Source of the DNA: Clostridia bacterium
GTDB lineage: Bacteria; Bacillota; Clostridia; Oscillospirales; CAG-272
Direction of reading: 5' to 3'
Length of the DNA stretch: 46,918 nt
Assembly (NCBI GenBank): GCA_017621415.1
Contig: JAGATD010000022.1
Location: forward strand, 1 to 46,918
Shown: one piece after another, positions 7,599 through 15,450 of the stretch
Layout: each line of letters starts with the position of its first letter
How positions within the stretch are numbered: position 1 is the stretch's first letter
Position numbers and translations under genes: made by a program
Notes under the pieces: generated by a model
What the model was told of the DNA's origin: nothing
The model's input: the letters and a program-made list of their open reading frames with translations, nothing else
Databases searched by the model: none

Positions 7599-7605
7599 CT
7601 TTTTG

Positions 7606-7634
7606 TTGACATTGCGCATTTTTTATGTTATAAT
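7606..7634 (+). promoter_or_regulatory. Near-perfect consensus promoter
   Basis: TTGACA (7606-7611), 17 bases, TATAAT (7629-7634), with an extended TG at 7626-7627. This is the best consensus promoter in the window and it drives the small membrane protein gene at 7659. Confidence 0.85.
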
Positions 7635-7658
7635 TATCAAAAAGGAGGAGAGATATCT

Positions 7659-7967
7659 ATGAAAAGAATTGTTTGTTTTTTTGCAATGCTTCTTAGCTTG
7701 GTTGCTATGGCTGCATTTTCATTCTGTGTGTTTTTCCATTACAATGTCTTGGGGTATGCCACTGCTGTTGGTGATGCTATAGGCAGCGCTCTGCTTCTTC
7801 CTGTTGCAATAGTTGCGTTTTTTGCGGCAGCTTTTTTAGCCTTTATATGTTGGATTGCTTCGTTAGGCGCTATTCAAGGGAAAAAGATTTGGGCTATTAT
7901 TCCTATGATTTTATTAGTTGTTGAAGCTATTTACGTAGGATATATTCTTCTTTCAATTTCCGCCTAA
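7659..7967 (+). CDS. Small hypothetical membrane protein
   Basis: Unrecognised protein of 102 aa with three likely membrane segments: residues ~5-27, ~40-70 and ~77-100. It has short polar linkers and no cysteine cluster, catalytic motif or lipobox. The start ATG at 7659 has an AAAGGAGGAG ribosome site. It is a single-gene unit between a near-consensus sigma-A promoter and a strong terminator, so expression may be high. No function can be assigned; the size and topology would suit a small integral membrane accessory protein. Confidence 0.75.
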   Translation: MKRIVCFFAMLLSLVAMAAFSFCVFFHYNVLGYATAVGDAIGSALLLPVAIVAFFAAAFLAFICWIASLGAIQGKKIWAIIPMILLVVEAIYVGYILLSISA

Positions 7968-7974
7968 AATTTAG

Positions 7975-8000
7975 AAACGGGTCTTTTGCAGACCCGTTTT
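7975..8000. terminator. Intrinsic terminator between convergent genes
   Basis: AAACGGGTC (7975-7983) pairs perfectly with GACCCGTTT (7991-7999) around a 7-base loop, with T-rich sequence after it on the plus strand. It sits between the membrane protein gene and the convergent HIT gene, so it may serve both; the T-run is better on the plus strand. Confidence 0.85.
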
Positions 8001-8003
8001 GCT

Positions 8004-8342
8004 TTATGCCATGTTTTCGCTAAGCTTTTTGCCGCCTAAGATGTGGAAGTGAAGATGCTTTACCGACTGACAGCCGTCATCGCCTATGTTGGATACTATT
8101 CTGTATCCGTTAGTAAGGCCGAGCTTTGCCGCAATTTTAGGAATGGCTGTAAATATTTTTGCAACCGCTTCTGCGTTGTCGCAGCTTATAGCGTCTGCCG
8201 AGGCAATATGCTCCTTGGGGACAACAAGACAATGTACGGGCGCTTGAGGATTTATGTCGAGAAATGCGTAGCAGTACTCATCCTCGTAAACCTTTGTTGA
8301 GGGAATTTCACCTTTGATTATAGCGCAAAATAAGCAATCCAT
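8004..8342 (-). CDS. HIT family (histidine triad) nucleotide hydrolase
   Basis: HinT-like protein of 112 aa. The N-terminal CLFCAIIKGEIPS and the C-terminal histidine triad HLHFHILGG are both present, and the triad carries the catalytic histidine. Family members hydrolyse AMP-linked phosphoramidates such as AMP-lysine, and some act as scaffold proteins. The first cysteine pair (CLFC) resembles the zinc site seen in some members. The usual length is 110-115 aa. It has its own promoter at 8377-8405 and converges on the preceding gene. The start ATG is at 8342. Confidence 0.95.
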   Translation of the reverse strand: MDCLFCAIIKGEIPSTKVYEDEYCYAFLDINPQAPVHCLVVPKEHIASADAISCDNAEAVAKIFTAIPKIAAKLGLTNGYRIVSNIGDDGCQSVKHLHFHILGGKKLSENMA

Positions 8343-8376
8343 ATGTTTAATACCGCCTTTTTTATGTGTTTAATTC

Positions 8377-8405
8377 ATTCTAACACAAATCGCAAAAAAA
8401 TACAA
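8377..8405 (-). promoter_or_regulatory. Promoter of HIT gene
   Basis: TTGTAT (8400-8405) and TAGAAT (8377-8382) on the minus strand with a 17-base spacer, about 35 bases before the start codon. Confidence 0.6.
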
Positions 8406-8429
8406 GAGTAAATCATATTTTTTCACCAC

Positions 8430-8458
8430 TTGACATTTTGAAAAAATTATTATACTAT
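8430..8458 (+). promoter_or_regulatory. Promoter of FkbM methyltransferase gene
   Basis: TTGACA (8430-8435) followed after 17 bases by TACTAT (8453-8458). An alternative -10, TATACT at 8451, would give a 15-base spacer. The start codon at 8486 is about 25 bases downstream. Confidence 0.6.
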
Positions 8459-8485
8459 ATATGTAGTAAAAAAATGGAGCTGCTT

Positions 8486-9580
8486 ATGAATTACCGGTTG
8501 CCTGAATATCCTTGTAAAGAGGATGTATGGGATATGCTTGCTAAGGAAACCAGACCTATCGTTGTGTATGGGATGGGGAACGGTGCTGACAAGCTTATTG
8601 ACAGATTTGAAAAATATGGGATAAAAATATCGGATTTTTTTGCCTCTGACGGATTTGTCAGAGGGCATAGCTTTCACGGCTTTAGGGTAAAGTCCTTTTC
8701 CGAGATAAAGGAAACCTACCCCGAATTCGTTATTGTTCTCTCTTTTGCCTCAAACAGGGAAGATGTGCTCTCTATGTTAGAGGTGATTAACAGTAATCAC
8801 GAGCTTGTCATTCCTGATATGCCCATTGCGGGAGTAGATGAATATTTCGACAGAGATTTTTATAATAAAAACTATGAAAAAATCCTTGAGGCTTACGAAA
8901 GATTATCTGACGAAAAATCAAAGCAAACATATGCTTCGGTAATCAATTATAAGCTCACAGGACAAATGAAACATCTTTTGGCAGCAGTATCCGATAAGGA
9001 TGAAATGTACTCGCTTTTACCTTGCGATAAAATACAAACAACCGTCGATGCAGGCGCATATAACGGAGATACTGTCAAAGAGATAAAAGGCTTTTTTGCA
9101 AAGCTTAAAAAGGTTTTTGCTCTTGAACCTGATAAACGAAATTTTAAGAAACTCGCTAAATATTGCGAGGCAGAAAACGAAATCAAAGTTCAAACAATGA
9201 ATTCCGCAGTGTGGAGCTGTGATGGTGCCGGTGATTTTTCGGACAGCGGAAACCGCAACTCTTCCATTTTGTCAACCGCTTCATTTGAGCATAGAGACAC
9301 AACCGTTTCGCTTGTTAAAATCGACAGCTTGACAGATGAAAAAATAGACTATATCAAGTATGATGTTGAAGGGGCTGAGGCAGAGGCGCTTTTGGGCTCT
9401 GATAAGATAATTTTACGGGACAGACCCTCGCTTTTGGTGTCTCTTTATCACAGAAGCAGTGATATTTTCGAGCTTGTTAATATCCTTGGTGAAAAATATC
9501 CCTTTTATAAAATGTATTTGAGGCGATTAAAATGCGTTCCCGCTTGGGAAATAAATTTAATTTTGGTAAATAAAGAATAA
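8486..9580 (+). CDS. FkbM-family SAM-dependent methyltransferase with N-terminal domain
   Basis: Protein of 364 aa. The C-terminal half (about residues 190-360) is an FkbM methyltransferase: the SAM loop VDAGAYNGDTVKEI, the acidic FALEPDKRNF strand and IKYDVEGAEAEALLG. The N-terminal ~150 residues contain a Rossmann-like start (IVVYGMGNGADKLIDRF) resembling nucleotide-binding domains seen in sugar-modifying proteins. FkbM enzymes O-methylate sugars or polyketides; the substrate here is unknown. The ATG at 8486 is chosen because GGAG lies 7 bases upstream; an in-frame ATG 12 bases earlier lacks this. The U32 gene follows after 16 bp, so they may be co-transcribed. Confidence 0.82.
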   Translation: MNYRLPEYPCKEDVWDMLAKETRPIVVYGMGNGADKLIDRFEKYGIKISDFFASDGFVRGHSFHGFRVKSFSEIKETYPEFVIVLSFASNREDVLSMLEVINSNHELVIPDMPIAGVDEYFDRDFYNKNYEKILEAYERLSDEKSKQTYASVINYKLTGQMKHLLAAVSDKDEMYSLLPCDKIQTTVDAGAYNGDTVKEIKGFFAKLKKVFALEPDKRNFKKLAKYCEAENEIKVQTMNSAVWSCDGAGDFSDSGNRNSSILSTASFEHRDTTVSLVKIDSLTDEKIDYIKYDVEGAEAEALLGSDKIILRDRPSLLVSLYHRSSDIFELVNILGEKYPFYKMYLRRLKCVPAWEINLILVNKE

Positions 9581-9596
9581 GGACAATATATTTGTG

Positions 9597-10826
9597 ATGA
9601 AAAGACCTGAGATTTTGTCTCCTGCCGGTAATTTTGAAAAAATGAAATCGGCTATACTGTTTGGCGCGGATGCAGTATATCTTGCAGGCGAGGTTTTCGG
9701 AATGAGAGCTGCGGCTGATAACTTTACCGTAGACGAACTTGCCGAAGCTGTAAAATATGCTCATGAAAGAAATGTTAAGGTGTATCTTACCCTTAACACA
9801 ATGCCGAGAGAGTATGAATATCCCGCTCTTCGCTCCTATCTTGAAAAGATATCGGATATTCCGTTTGATGCTATGATTATAGCGGATGTAGGTGTGCTTA
9901 TGCTGGTTAAGGAAATGAGGCCTGATACCGATATTCACATTTCTACTCAGGCAAACGCATCAAGCTCGGCTGCCTGCAATGCCTGGTATAATCTTGGCGC
10001 AAAGCGCGTTGTTCTTGCCAGAGAGCTGACTCTGGATGAAATTAAGGAAATAAAAAGAAATATCCCACCCGACCTTGAAATTGAGTGTTTTATGCACGGC
10101 TCAATGTGCATATCTTATAGCGGAAGATGTCTTCTTTCAGGTCACCTTGTTGACAGGGACGCAAATCGTGGAATGTGCGCTCAGCCGTGTAGGTGGAATT
10201 ATACCATCAGAGGCTACGAGATAGAGGAAGAGAAGAGACCGGAAGATAAAATGCCTATAGAAGAGGTAAACGGTGAAACATTTATAATGGCAAGCCGCGA
10301 TACCTGTACTATCGAGCATATCCCCGAGCTTGTCGAGGCAGGCATTGATTCATTCAAAATTGAGGGAAGAATGAAGTCGCAATATTATACCGCGGTTGTG
10401 ACAAACACCTATAAAATGGCTCTTGACAGCTATTTTTCCGGTGAATATAAATATAACCCGCTTTGGCTTGAGGAGCTTCTTTCTGTCAGCCATAGGGAAT
10501 ATGCAACAGGGTATTACTTTAATGACCCGAGAAATGATGCAAACCTGGTCTCTAACAACGGTTATATGAAAGAAAAAGCCTTTCTCGCCGTGGCTCTTGA
10601 TTATGATGAGAAAAAGGGTTTAGCTAAGTTTGAGCAGAGAAACAAGATGTTCCTCACCGATAATATCGAGCTTTTAACCCCCGGCAGTGTAGGCGAAGCG
10701 ATTCATGTAACCGAAATGTATAATGAAAGGCTTGAGCCTATCGAGGACACAAAACATCCGTATATGACATTCTATATGAAAGTGGATAAAAAAATACGCC
10801 CCGGTGATATTATCAGGGCTAAATAG
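9597..10826 (+). CDS. U32 family peptidase-like / TrhP-type tRNA hydroxylation protein
   Basis: Member of the U32 family, 409 aa. It shows the family signature ECFMHGSMCISYSGRCLLS (residues ~160-180), followed by further cysteines in NRGMCAQPCRW, and the TIM-barrel start PEILSPAGNFEKMKSAI with GADAVYLAG. Members such as TrhP take part in 5-hydroxyuridine formation at the tRNA wobble base; others act on 23S rRNA or ubiquinone, and most are not proven proteases. With one U32 domain and a C-terminal extension it fits the TrhP/YrrO group best. The start is the ATG at 9597, with a GTG just before it; the ribosome site is weak. It lies immediately upstream of uppP with an 8-bp gap. Confidence 0.88.
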   Translation: MKRPEILSPAGNFEKMKSAILFGADAVYLAGEVFGMRAAADNFTVDELAEAVKYAHERNVKVYLTLNTMPREYEYPALRSYLEKISDIPFDAMIIADVGVLMLVKEMRPDTDIHISTQANASSSAACNAWYNLGAKRVVLARELTLDEIKEIKRNIPPDLEIECFMHGSMCISYSGRCLLSGHLVDRDANRGMCAQPCRWNYTIRGYEIEEEKRPEDKMPIEEVNGETFIMASRDTCTIEHIPELVEAGIDSFKIEGRMKSQYYTAVVTNTYKMALDSYFSGEYKYNPLWLEELLSVSHREYATGYYFNDPRNDANLVSNNGYMKEKAFLAVALDYDEKKGLAKFEQRNKMFLTDNIELLTPGSVGEAIHVTEMYNERLEPIEDTKHPYMTFYMKVDKKIRPGDIIRAK

Positions 10827-10834
10827 GAGGCTGT

Positions 10835-11674
10835 ATGCTGATTTTTGAAATAATAAAATCTGTAATTTTAGGTATAGTTGAGGGTATTACCGAATGGCTG
10901 CCGATAAGCTCGACAGGACATATGATACTTGTTGATGAATTTATCACTCTTGATATATCTCCCGAGTTCAAGGAGGCTTTCCTGTTTGTTATTCAGCTTG
11001 GCGCAATTCTTGCTGTTCCCATATATTTCTTCGACAAGTTGAATCCGTTTTCAAGAAGAAAAAATGCGGCAGAACGAAAAATGACATGGAACTTGTGGTT
11101 TAAAGTAGTTGTTGGGTGCCTGCCCGCGGCCGTTCTCGGACTCTTGCTTGACGATTTCTTTGAAGAGCATTTTTACAACTATTTTGTAGTTGCGGTGGCG
11201 CTAATAGTTTACGGTGTTGCTTTTATATTTGTTGAAAAAATGAAGGCGGGCAAGGAGTATAGAGTTAATTCTGTCAACGACCTTACTTATAAAGACGCTC
11301 TTACGATAGGCGCATATCAAGTGCTTGCGATAATTCCCGGTACATCACGCTCCGGCTCTACGATTCTTGGCGGAATGCTTTCGGGTATATCCAGAACCGC
11401 TGCGGCTGAGTTTTCGTTTTTTATGGCAATTCCCATAATGCTTGGCGCATCCGGAATCAAGGCGCTTAAATTTATTCTTTCGGGATATACCGCCACTTTG
11501 AATGAGATAGTTGTTTTGACCGTTGGTACATTTGTTGCCTTTTTTGTTTCACTGTTTGCCATAAAATTTCTTATGGACTTTGTTAAACGCCATGACTTTA
11601 CCCCCTTTGGAATTTACCGTATTATACTCGGTATAGTTGTTATAGGATATTTTGTAATTAAAAACACAATATAA
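10835..11674 (+). CDS. uppP: Undecaprenyl-diphosphatase UppP (BacA)
   Basis: Integral membrane undecaprenyl-diphosphate phosphatase, 279 aa, which recycles the lipid carrier for peptidoglycan and other wall polymers and confers bacitracin tolerance. The two active-site motifs are intact: EGITEWLPISSTGH near residues 16-29 and PGTSRSGST near residue 168. About eight hydrophobic segments match the family topology. A TAGGAGG ribosome site precedes the ATG. It is the last gene of the FkbM-U32-uppP run and ends before a clear terminator. Confidence 0.97.
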   Translation: MLIFEIIKSVILGIVEGITEWLPISSTGHMILVDEFITLDISPEFKEAFLFVIQLGAILAVPIYFFDKLNPFSRRKNAAERKMTWNLWFKVVVGCLPAAVLGLLLDDFFEEHFYNYFVVAVALIVYGVAFIFVEKMKAGKEYRVNSVNDLTYKDALTIGAYQVLAIIPGTSRSGSTILGGMLSGISRTAAAEFSFFMAIPIMLGASGIKALKFILSGYTATLNEIVVLTVGTFVAFFVSLFAIKFLMDFVKRHDFTPFGIYRIILGIVVIGYFVIKNTI

Positions 11675-11677
11675 TTA

Positions 11678-11722
11678 AAAAAACGAGTCTTGAACATATT
11701 GCTCCTGACTCGTTTTCTTATT
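11678..11722. terminator. Terminator between uppP and xpt
   Basis: AAACGAGTC (11681-11689) pairs with GACTCGTTT (11707-11715), flanked by A-run and T-run on the two sides. It can act in both directions between the convergent genes. Confidence 0.85.
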
Positions 11723-11753
11723 ATAAATTCTGATACTGATTTATATCTGAAAA

Positions 11754-12326
11754 TTAATCTTCAAATATAATTTTTCCATGACCGAGCTCTTTGATTTTAA
11801 CAAGAGACTCAAGCCTATATCCTATGGAGCGTATATCCTTTCCACCGCCGAGATAGGATTTTTCAATAGCTACGGCAGCACCAGCTACTTTAGCTCCGCT
11901 GGCTTCGGCAAGGTGGATAAGAATTTTCATCGCAGAGCCGTTGGCAAGGAAGTCGTCAACGAGAAGGACTCTGTCATTTTTATCTAACACCTTTTTTGAT
12001 ATATAAACATCATATGCCTGGCCGTGGGTATATGAAATAACGTGAGTAGAGTAGTAATCGTTACCAAACGACGCATTTCTTGACTTCTTTGCGTATACAA
12101 CGGGTACTCCGAAGTAGGTAGCAACCATTGTTGAAAGAGCTATTCCCGCTGACTCGATTGTAAGAATTTTTGTAATCTTTTCTTCCTTGAATCTCTCATA
12201 CCATTCTTTTGCCATTTTGTCTACAAGCTTTACGTCTATCTGGTGGTTGAGGAACGAGTCAACCTTGAGCACTCCACCCGGAAGCACCTCTGCAGATTCT
12301 AAAATTTTATTTCTTAATTCATCCAT
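11754..12326 (-). CDS. xpt: Xanthine phosphoribosyltransferase
   Basis: Purine-salvage enzyme of 190 aa converting xanthine and PRPP to XMP. The Bacillus-type Xpt signature KVDSFLNHQID is present near the N-terminus, together with the PRPP-binding loop VLLVDDFLANGSA. I start at 12326 (MDELRNKI) because this lines up with known Xpt N-termini and puts the AGG ribosome site at a normal distance; another ATG two codons upstream is too close to it. It lies 13-19 bp downstream of ung on the same strand. No pbuX permease follows. Confidence 0.95.
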   Translation of the reverse strand: MDELRNKILESAEVLPGGVLKVDSFLNHQIDVKLVDKMAKEWYERFKEEKITKILTIESAGIALSTMVATYFGVPVVYAKKSRNASFGNDYYSTHVISYTHGQAYDVYISKKVLDKNDRVLLVDDFLANGSAMKILIHLAEASGAKVAGAAVAIEKSYLGGGKDIRSIGYRLESLVKIKELGHGKIIFED

Positions 12327-12345
12327 AGTCATGTCCTACCTGTAA

Positions 12346-13023
12346 TTAATAATTATTTATTTTATCCCATTCAATAGGATTTCTGTTGTTTTCGATTAAA
12401 AAGCTGTTTGCCAAAACAAAGTGATTACAGCCAAAGAATCCTGCATATGCTGACAGCGGGCTTGGGTGAGCGCACTCAAGAACCAGGTGATTTTTGTTTG
12501 TTATAAGCTGCTTTTTTGCTCTTGCGTTTCCGCCCCAGAGCATAAACACAACGGGCTCTTCCTTTTCATTAATCAAAGAAATGATTTTGTCTGTCAGAAT
12601 TTCCCAACCCTGTCCCTTGTGGCTTTGAGGGGAGGATTCGCGAACGGTTAAAGTAGTGTTTAAAAGTAAAACACCTTGCTTTGCCCAGCCAACAAGCTCA
12701 CCGCACTCCGGCGCAGGTATTTGCAGCTCGGAATACAACTCCTTGAAAATGTTCTTAAGCGATGGGGGAGGCTCAATCCCTCTCTTTACCGAAAAGCAAA
12801 GCCCGTGCGCCTGTCCCGGACCGTGATAGGGGTCCTGACCGAGTATCACAACCTTTGTATTTTCGTACGAGGTGTAGCGAAGAGCGTTGAATATATCATT
12901 CATAGGAGGGTAAATCCTCTTAGAAAAATACTCCCTTTTGAGAAATTCTCTTAACTTTAAGTAATAATCCTTTTTGAATTCATCTGAAAGCAGCGCATCC
13001 CAGTCGTTATTCAACAAAACCAT
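12346..13023 (-). CDS. ung: Uracil-DNA glycosylase
   Basis: Family 1 uracil-DNA glycosylase, 225 aa, removing uracil from DNA in base-excision repair. The catalytic water-activating loop GQDPYHGPGQAHGLCFSV (the Asp of GQDPYHG) and the minor-groove loop HPSPLSAYAGFFG are intact, and VFMLWGGNARAKK is also typical. The length matches the family. It is the first gene of a two-gene unit with xpt. A TATTAT/TTGATT promoter lies upstream. Confidence 0.97.
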   Translation of the reverse strand: MVLLNNDWDALLSDEFKKDYYLKLREFLKREYFSKRIYPPMNDIFNALRYTSYENTKVVILGQDPYHGPGQAHGLCFSVKRGIEPPPSLKNIFKELYSELQIPAPECGELVGWAKQGVLLLNTTLTVRESSPQSHKGQGWEILTDKIISLINEKEEPVVFMLWGGNARAKKQLITNKNHLVLECAHPSPLSAYAGFFGCNHFVLANSFLIENNRNPIEWDKINNY

Positions 13024-13050
13024 AAGCCACCTAAACCGTTGTTTTATATT

Positions 13051-13079
13051 ATAATATCACAAAGAAATTTAAAAATCAA
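13051..13079 (-). promoter_or_regulatory. Probable promoter of ung-xpt
   Basis: TTGATT (13074-13079) and TATTAT (13051-13056) on the minus strand, 17-base spacer. An overlapping TATAAT at 13048-13053 would give a 20-base spacer. Confidence 0.55.
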
Positions 13080-13110
13080 CAAATTACGATTTCTTTTTTA
13101 AAAAAGAAGT

Positions 13111-13959
13111 TTATTTGTTTTTTCTGTATGCCGCAGGAGAAGTTCCTATCTTTGAGCGAAAAATACGTGAGAAGAAGTGCGCGTCGGTGTAGCCAACCAT
13201 TTGCGCAATTTGCTTAATTGGCAGGTCGGTGTTTACAAGCAGGTCGCATGCTGAGGTCAGACGCATGTTTGTGATATATTGAACAGGGGAAATACCCGTT
13301 ACTCTATTGAATAAAGTGTTATATCTTGATACGCTGAGGTTTTCTATTTTTGCAAGCTCGGGGATAGAAATATTGTTGTTATAATTTTGGTTTATAAACA
13401 TTATTGAGCGCCTCAGCATAAGGTCGCGAACATTGCTTCCCGCAACTCTGCGCGCGAGAGTTATAAGAAGTCTGTCTAGGAGAATAGAAAGCTCGTCTTC
13501 CTTAAACTCGTCGTGCTTAACAAAAGCATTGAAGATGTTTTTGAATCTGGCTATGATGTCGTTATCATTCTCAATTTTGTTGATATTAGGATAAATCTTT
13601 AGTCCGTATTTTTCGATAATCGTTACAACATCAGAGCCGGTAAAGTGCAGCCACATATAATCAATCTCAGATGATGACTTATGGGCATAACGGTATCTGA
13701 ACTTAGGGGGGAAGAAAACAAAGTTGCCTGATGTAAGGGTCTTGATACCGTGAGGCATTTCAAGCTCCAACTCACCTGCAACAATGTACATTAAATAATA
13801 ATCAAGTCTGCCCTCGATATTATCAGTTTTAAAGCTTGATGACGTATAGGTGTTGCCTGCGCAGTTAACTATAAGCGGTCGGTGAGTGCACACACGGCTG
13901 CATTTATTAAGGCTTGCGCTGTGCATATCGTTATATGCGTGATAACTTAAGGAATACAT
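13111..13959 (-). CDS. AraC family transcriptional regulator
   Basis: Regulator of 282 aa. The N-terminal ~150 residues resemble a cupin sensor domain (GRLDYYLMYIVAGELELEM, LTSGNFVFFPPKFRYRY). The C-terminal ~100 residues hold two AraC helix-turn-helix units: ISIPELAKIENLSVSRYNTLF, and PIKQIAQMVGYTDAHFFSRIF ending in the family signature FRSKIGTSPAAYR. It is divergent from the Gfo/Idh/MocA oxidoreductase gene at 14082 with a 122-bp shared region, so it probably controls that gene in response to a sugar or polyol (inference). The start ATG at 13959 has a GAGGA ribosome site. Confidence 0.92.
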   Translation of the reverse strand: MYSLSYHAYNDMHSASLNKCSRVCTHRPLIVNCAGNTYTSSSFKTDNIEGRLDYYLMYIVAGELELEMPHGIKTLTSGNFVFFPPKFRYRYAHKSSSEIDYMWLHFTGSDVVTIIEKYGLKIYPNINKIENDNDIIARFKNIFNAFVKHDEFKEDELSILLDRLLITLARRVAGSNVRDLMLRRSIMFINQNYNNNISIPELAKIENLSVSRYNTLFNRVTGISPVQYITNMRLTSACDLLVNTDLPIKQIAQMVGYTDAHFFSRIFRSKIGTSPAAYRKNK

Positions 13960-14012
13960 AACTAATCCTCACAATAAAAGTTGAAAAGTCCACCGAACAG
14001 TAAAATAGTGCA

Positions 14013-14041
14013 TTGACTTATGTTCCTACTTATTATATCAT
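14013..14041 (+). promoter_or_regulatory. Promoter of Gfo/Idh/MocA gene
   Basis: TTGACT (14013-14018), 17 bases, TATCAT (14036-14041), about 40 bases before the oxidoreductase ATG, in the region shared with the divergent AraC gene. Confidence 0.55.
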
Positions 14042-14081
14042 AGAAATAAAGTAAAATCAATACCAAACGGAGATTTATATT

Positions 14082-15359
14082 ATGTCTGAAATTAAGAAAA
14101 TAATCCTTATCGGTGCGGGAAGCCGCGGTAGATGCTACACAAATACTGCTTTTGATATGCAGGATAAGTATAAGGTTGTCGCCGTTGCTGAGCCGCAGGA
14201 TGACTGTCGAAGATACATAAAAGAGAAGCATTCGCTTCCTGATGATATGTGCTTTACCACCTGGGAGCCGCTTCTTGAGCTTGGTAAAATTGCCGATATT
14301 GCTATCATCGCAACTATGGACCGCCAACATACCGAGCCTGCTCTTCGGGCAATCGAGCTTGGGTATGATATTCTTCTTGAAAAGCCTGTTGCTCCCACTC
14401 CCGAGGAGTGCAGAATTATTCAGCGTGCTGCGGAGAAGAGGGGCGTTAATGTTCTTGTATGCCATGTTTTGAGATATACCCACTTCTTTAACGCGCTTAA
14501 GGATATTATCGACAGCGGGGAAATAGGACAGGTAATGAACATTCAGCACATTGAGGCTGTCGGGAATGTTCATCACTCCCATAGCTTTACCAGAGGTAAC
14601 TGGCGTAATAGCGAGGAGTCTACTCCTATGATTTTGCAAAAAACCTGTCACGATATGGATATTATGGCATGGCTTGTTGGCAAGAAGTGCAAAAGAGTGC
14701 AGTCATTTGGCAAGCTTAGCCACTTTACATCTGATAGCGCTCCGGCCGATGCGCCCGAATACTGTATAGACGGTTGCCCTCATGCTGAGGAATGCCCTTA
14801 CAATGCAGTTAAGATTTATTATGATGATAAGGAAAACGATTGGTTCCGCACAACCTGTACAAAAATGGCAAATCCTACCGACGAGGATGTTGAAAGAGCT
14901 ATCAGGACAACCGATTACGGCAAGTGTGTTTATAAATGTCCAAACAACGTCGTTGACCACCAGGTAGTAAACATTGAGTTCGAGGATGATATTTACGCAA
15001 GCTTTACCATGTCCTCGTTTAATAAGGGAGGCAGGGAAATAAGAATAATGGGTACCAAGGGTGAGCTGAGAGGCTCTATGCATAGTCCCATTATTACCGT
15101 TTACGATTTTCTTACCAAAGCAACAAGAGAAATCGACCTTGATGCAAGCGCAGTGGGTAATACCATTCAAAGCGGTCACGGAGGCGGCGACTATGGAATA
15201 ATGGTTGCTCTTCTTGATGTTATTGAGGGCAGAGAAAACCGTTCGGCATGTGATATCGGCGAGTCCTGCGATAATCACCTTATTTCATTTGCAGCAGAGG
15301 AATCAAGACTTACCGGCAAGGTAATTGATATGGAAGAGTACTCGGCAAGATTTAATTAA
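14082..15359 (+). CDS. Gfo/Idh/MocA family oxidoreductase with cysteine-rich insert
   Basis: NAD(P)-dependent sugar or polyol oxidoreductase, 425 aa. The N-terminal Rossmann domain starts IILIGAGSRGR, and the family EKP motif is LLEKPVAP near residue 106. The putative catalytic region includes KTCHDMDIMAWLVG. Around residues 225-300 there is an insert with several cysteines (CIDGCPHAEECPYNA, then CVYKCPNNV), which could bind a metal or Fe-S cluster. The protein is about 60 residues longer than many family members, mostly because of this segment. The substrate is unknown; divergent linkage to an AraC regulator suggests carbohydrate induction. An ACGGAGA ribosome site precedes the ATG. Confidence 0.9.
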   Translation: MSEIKKIILIGAGSRGRCYTNTAFDMQDKYKVVAVAEPQDDCRRYIKEKHSLPDDMCFTTWEPLLELGKIADIAIIATMDRQHTEPALRAIELGYDILLEKPVAPTPEECRIIQRAAEKRGVNVLVCHVLRYTHFFNALKDIIDSGEIGQVMNIQHIEAVGNVHHSHSFTRGNWRNSEESTPMILQKTCHDMDIMAWLVGKKCKRVQSFGKLSHFTSDSAPADAPEYCIDGCPHAEECPYNAVKIYYDDKENDWFRTTCTKMANPTDEDVERAIRTTDYGKCVYKCPNNVVDHQVVNIEFEDDIYASFTMSSFNKGGREIRIMGTKGELRGSMHSPIITVYDFLTKATREIDLDASAVGNTIQSGHGGGDYGIMVALLDVIEGRENRSACDIGESCDNHLISFAAEESRLTGKVIDMEEYSARFN

Positions 15360-15376
15360 AATTTTATATAAAAAAT

Positions 15377-15420
15377 GAGCTGAGTCAAAAGCGCTTGAAC
15401 TAATGACTCAGCTTGTTTTT
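15377..15420. terminator. Bidirectional terminator between oxidoreductase and ruvB
   Basis: A 10-bp stem (GAGCTGAGTC at 15377-15386 with GACTCAGCTT at 15405-15414), with A-run on the left and T-run on the right, lies between convergent genes. Confidence 0.88.
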
Positions 15421-15450
15421 TGTTATCTGCTTCGGTTTTTGTATCGAATT

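Noticed and set aside
12327..12345. Purine riboswitch upstream of xpt
   Set aside because: Only a short gap separates ung and xpt, and the ~50 bases before ung show no purine aptamer-like structure.
13091..13108. Perfect palindrome TTCTTTTTTAAAAAAGAA between AraC and ung genes
   Set aside because: It is composed almost only of A and T, lacks a GC-rich stem and has no separate loop, so it is as likely to be chance as a terminator or operator.
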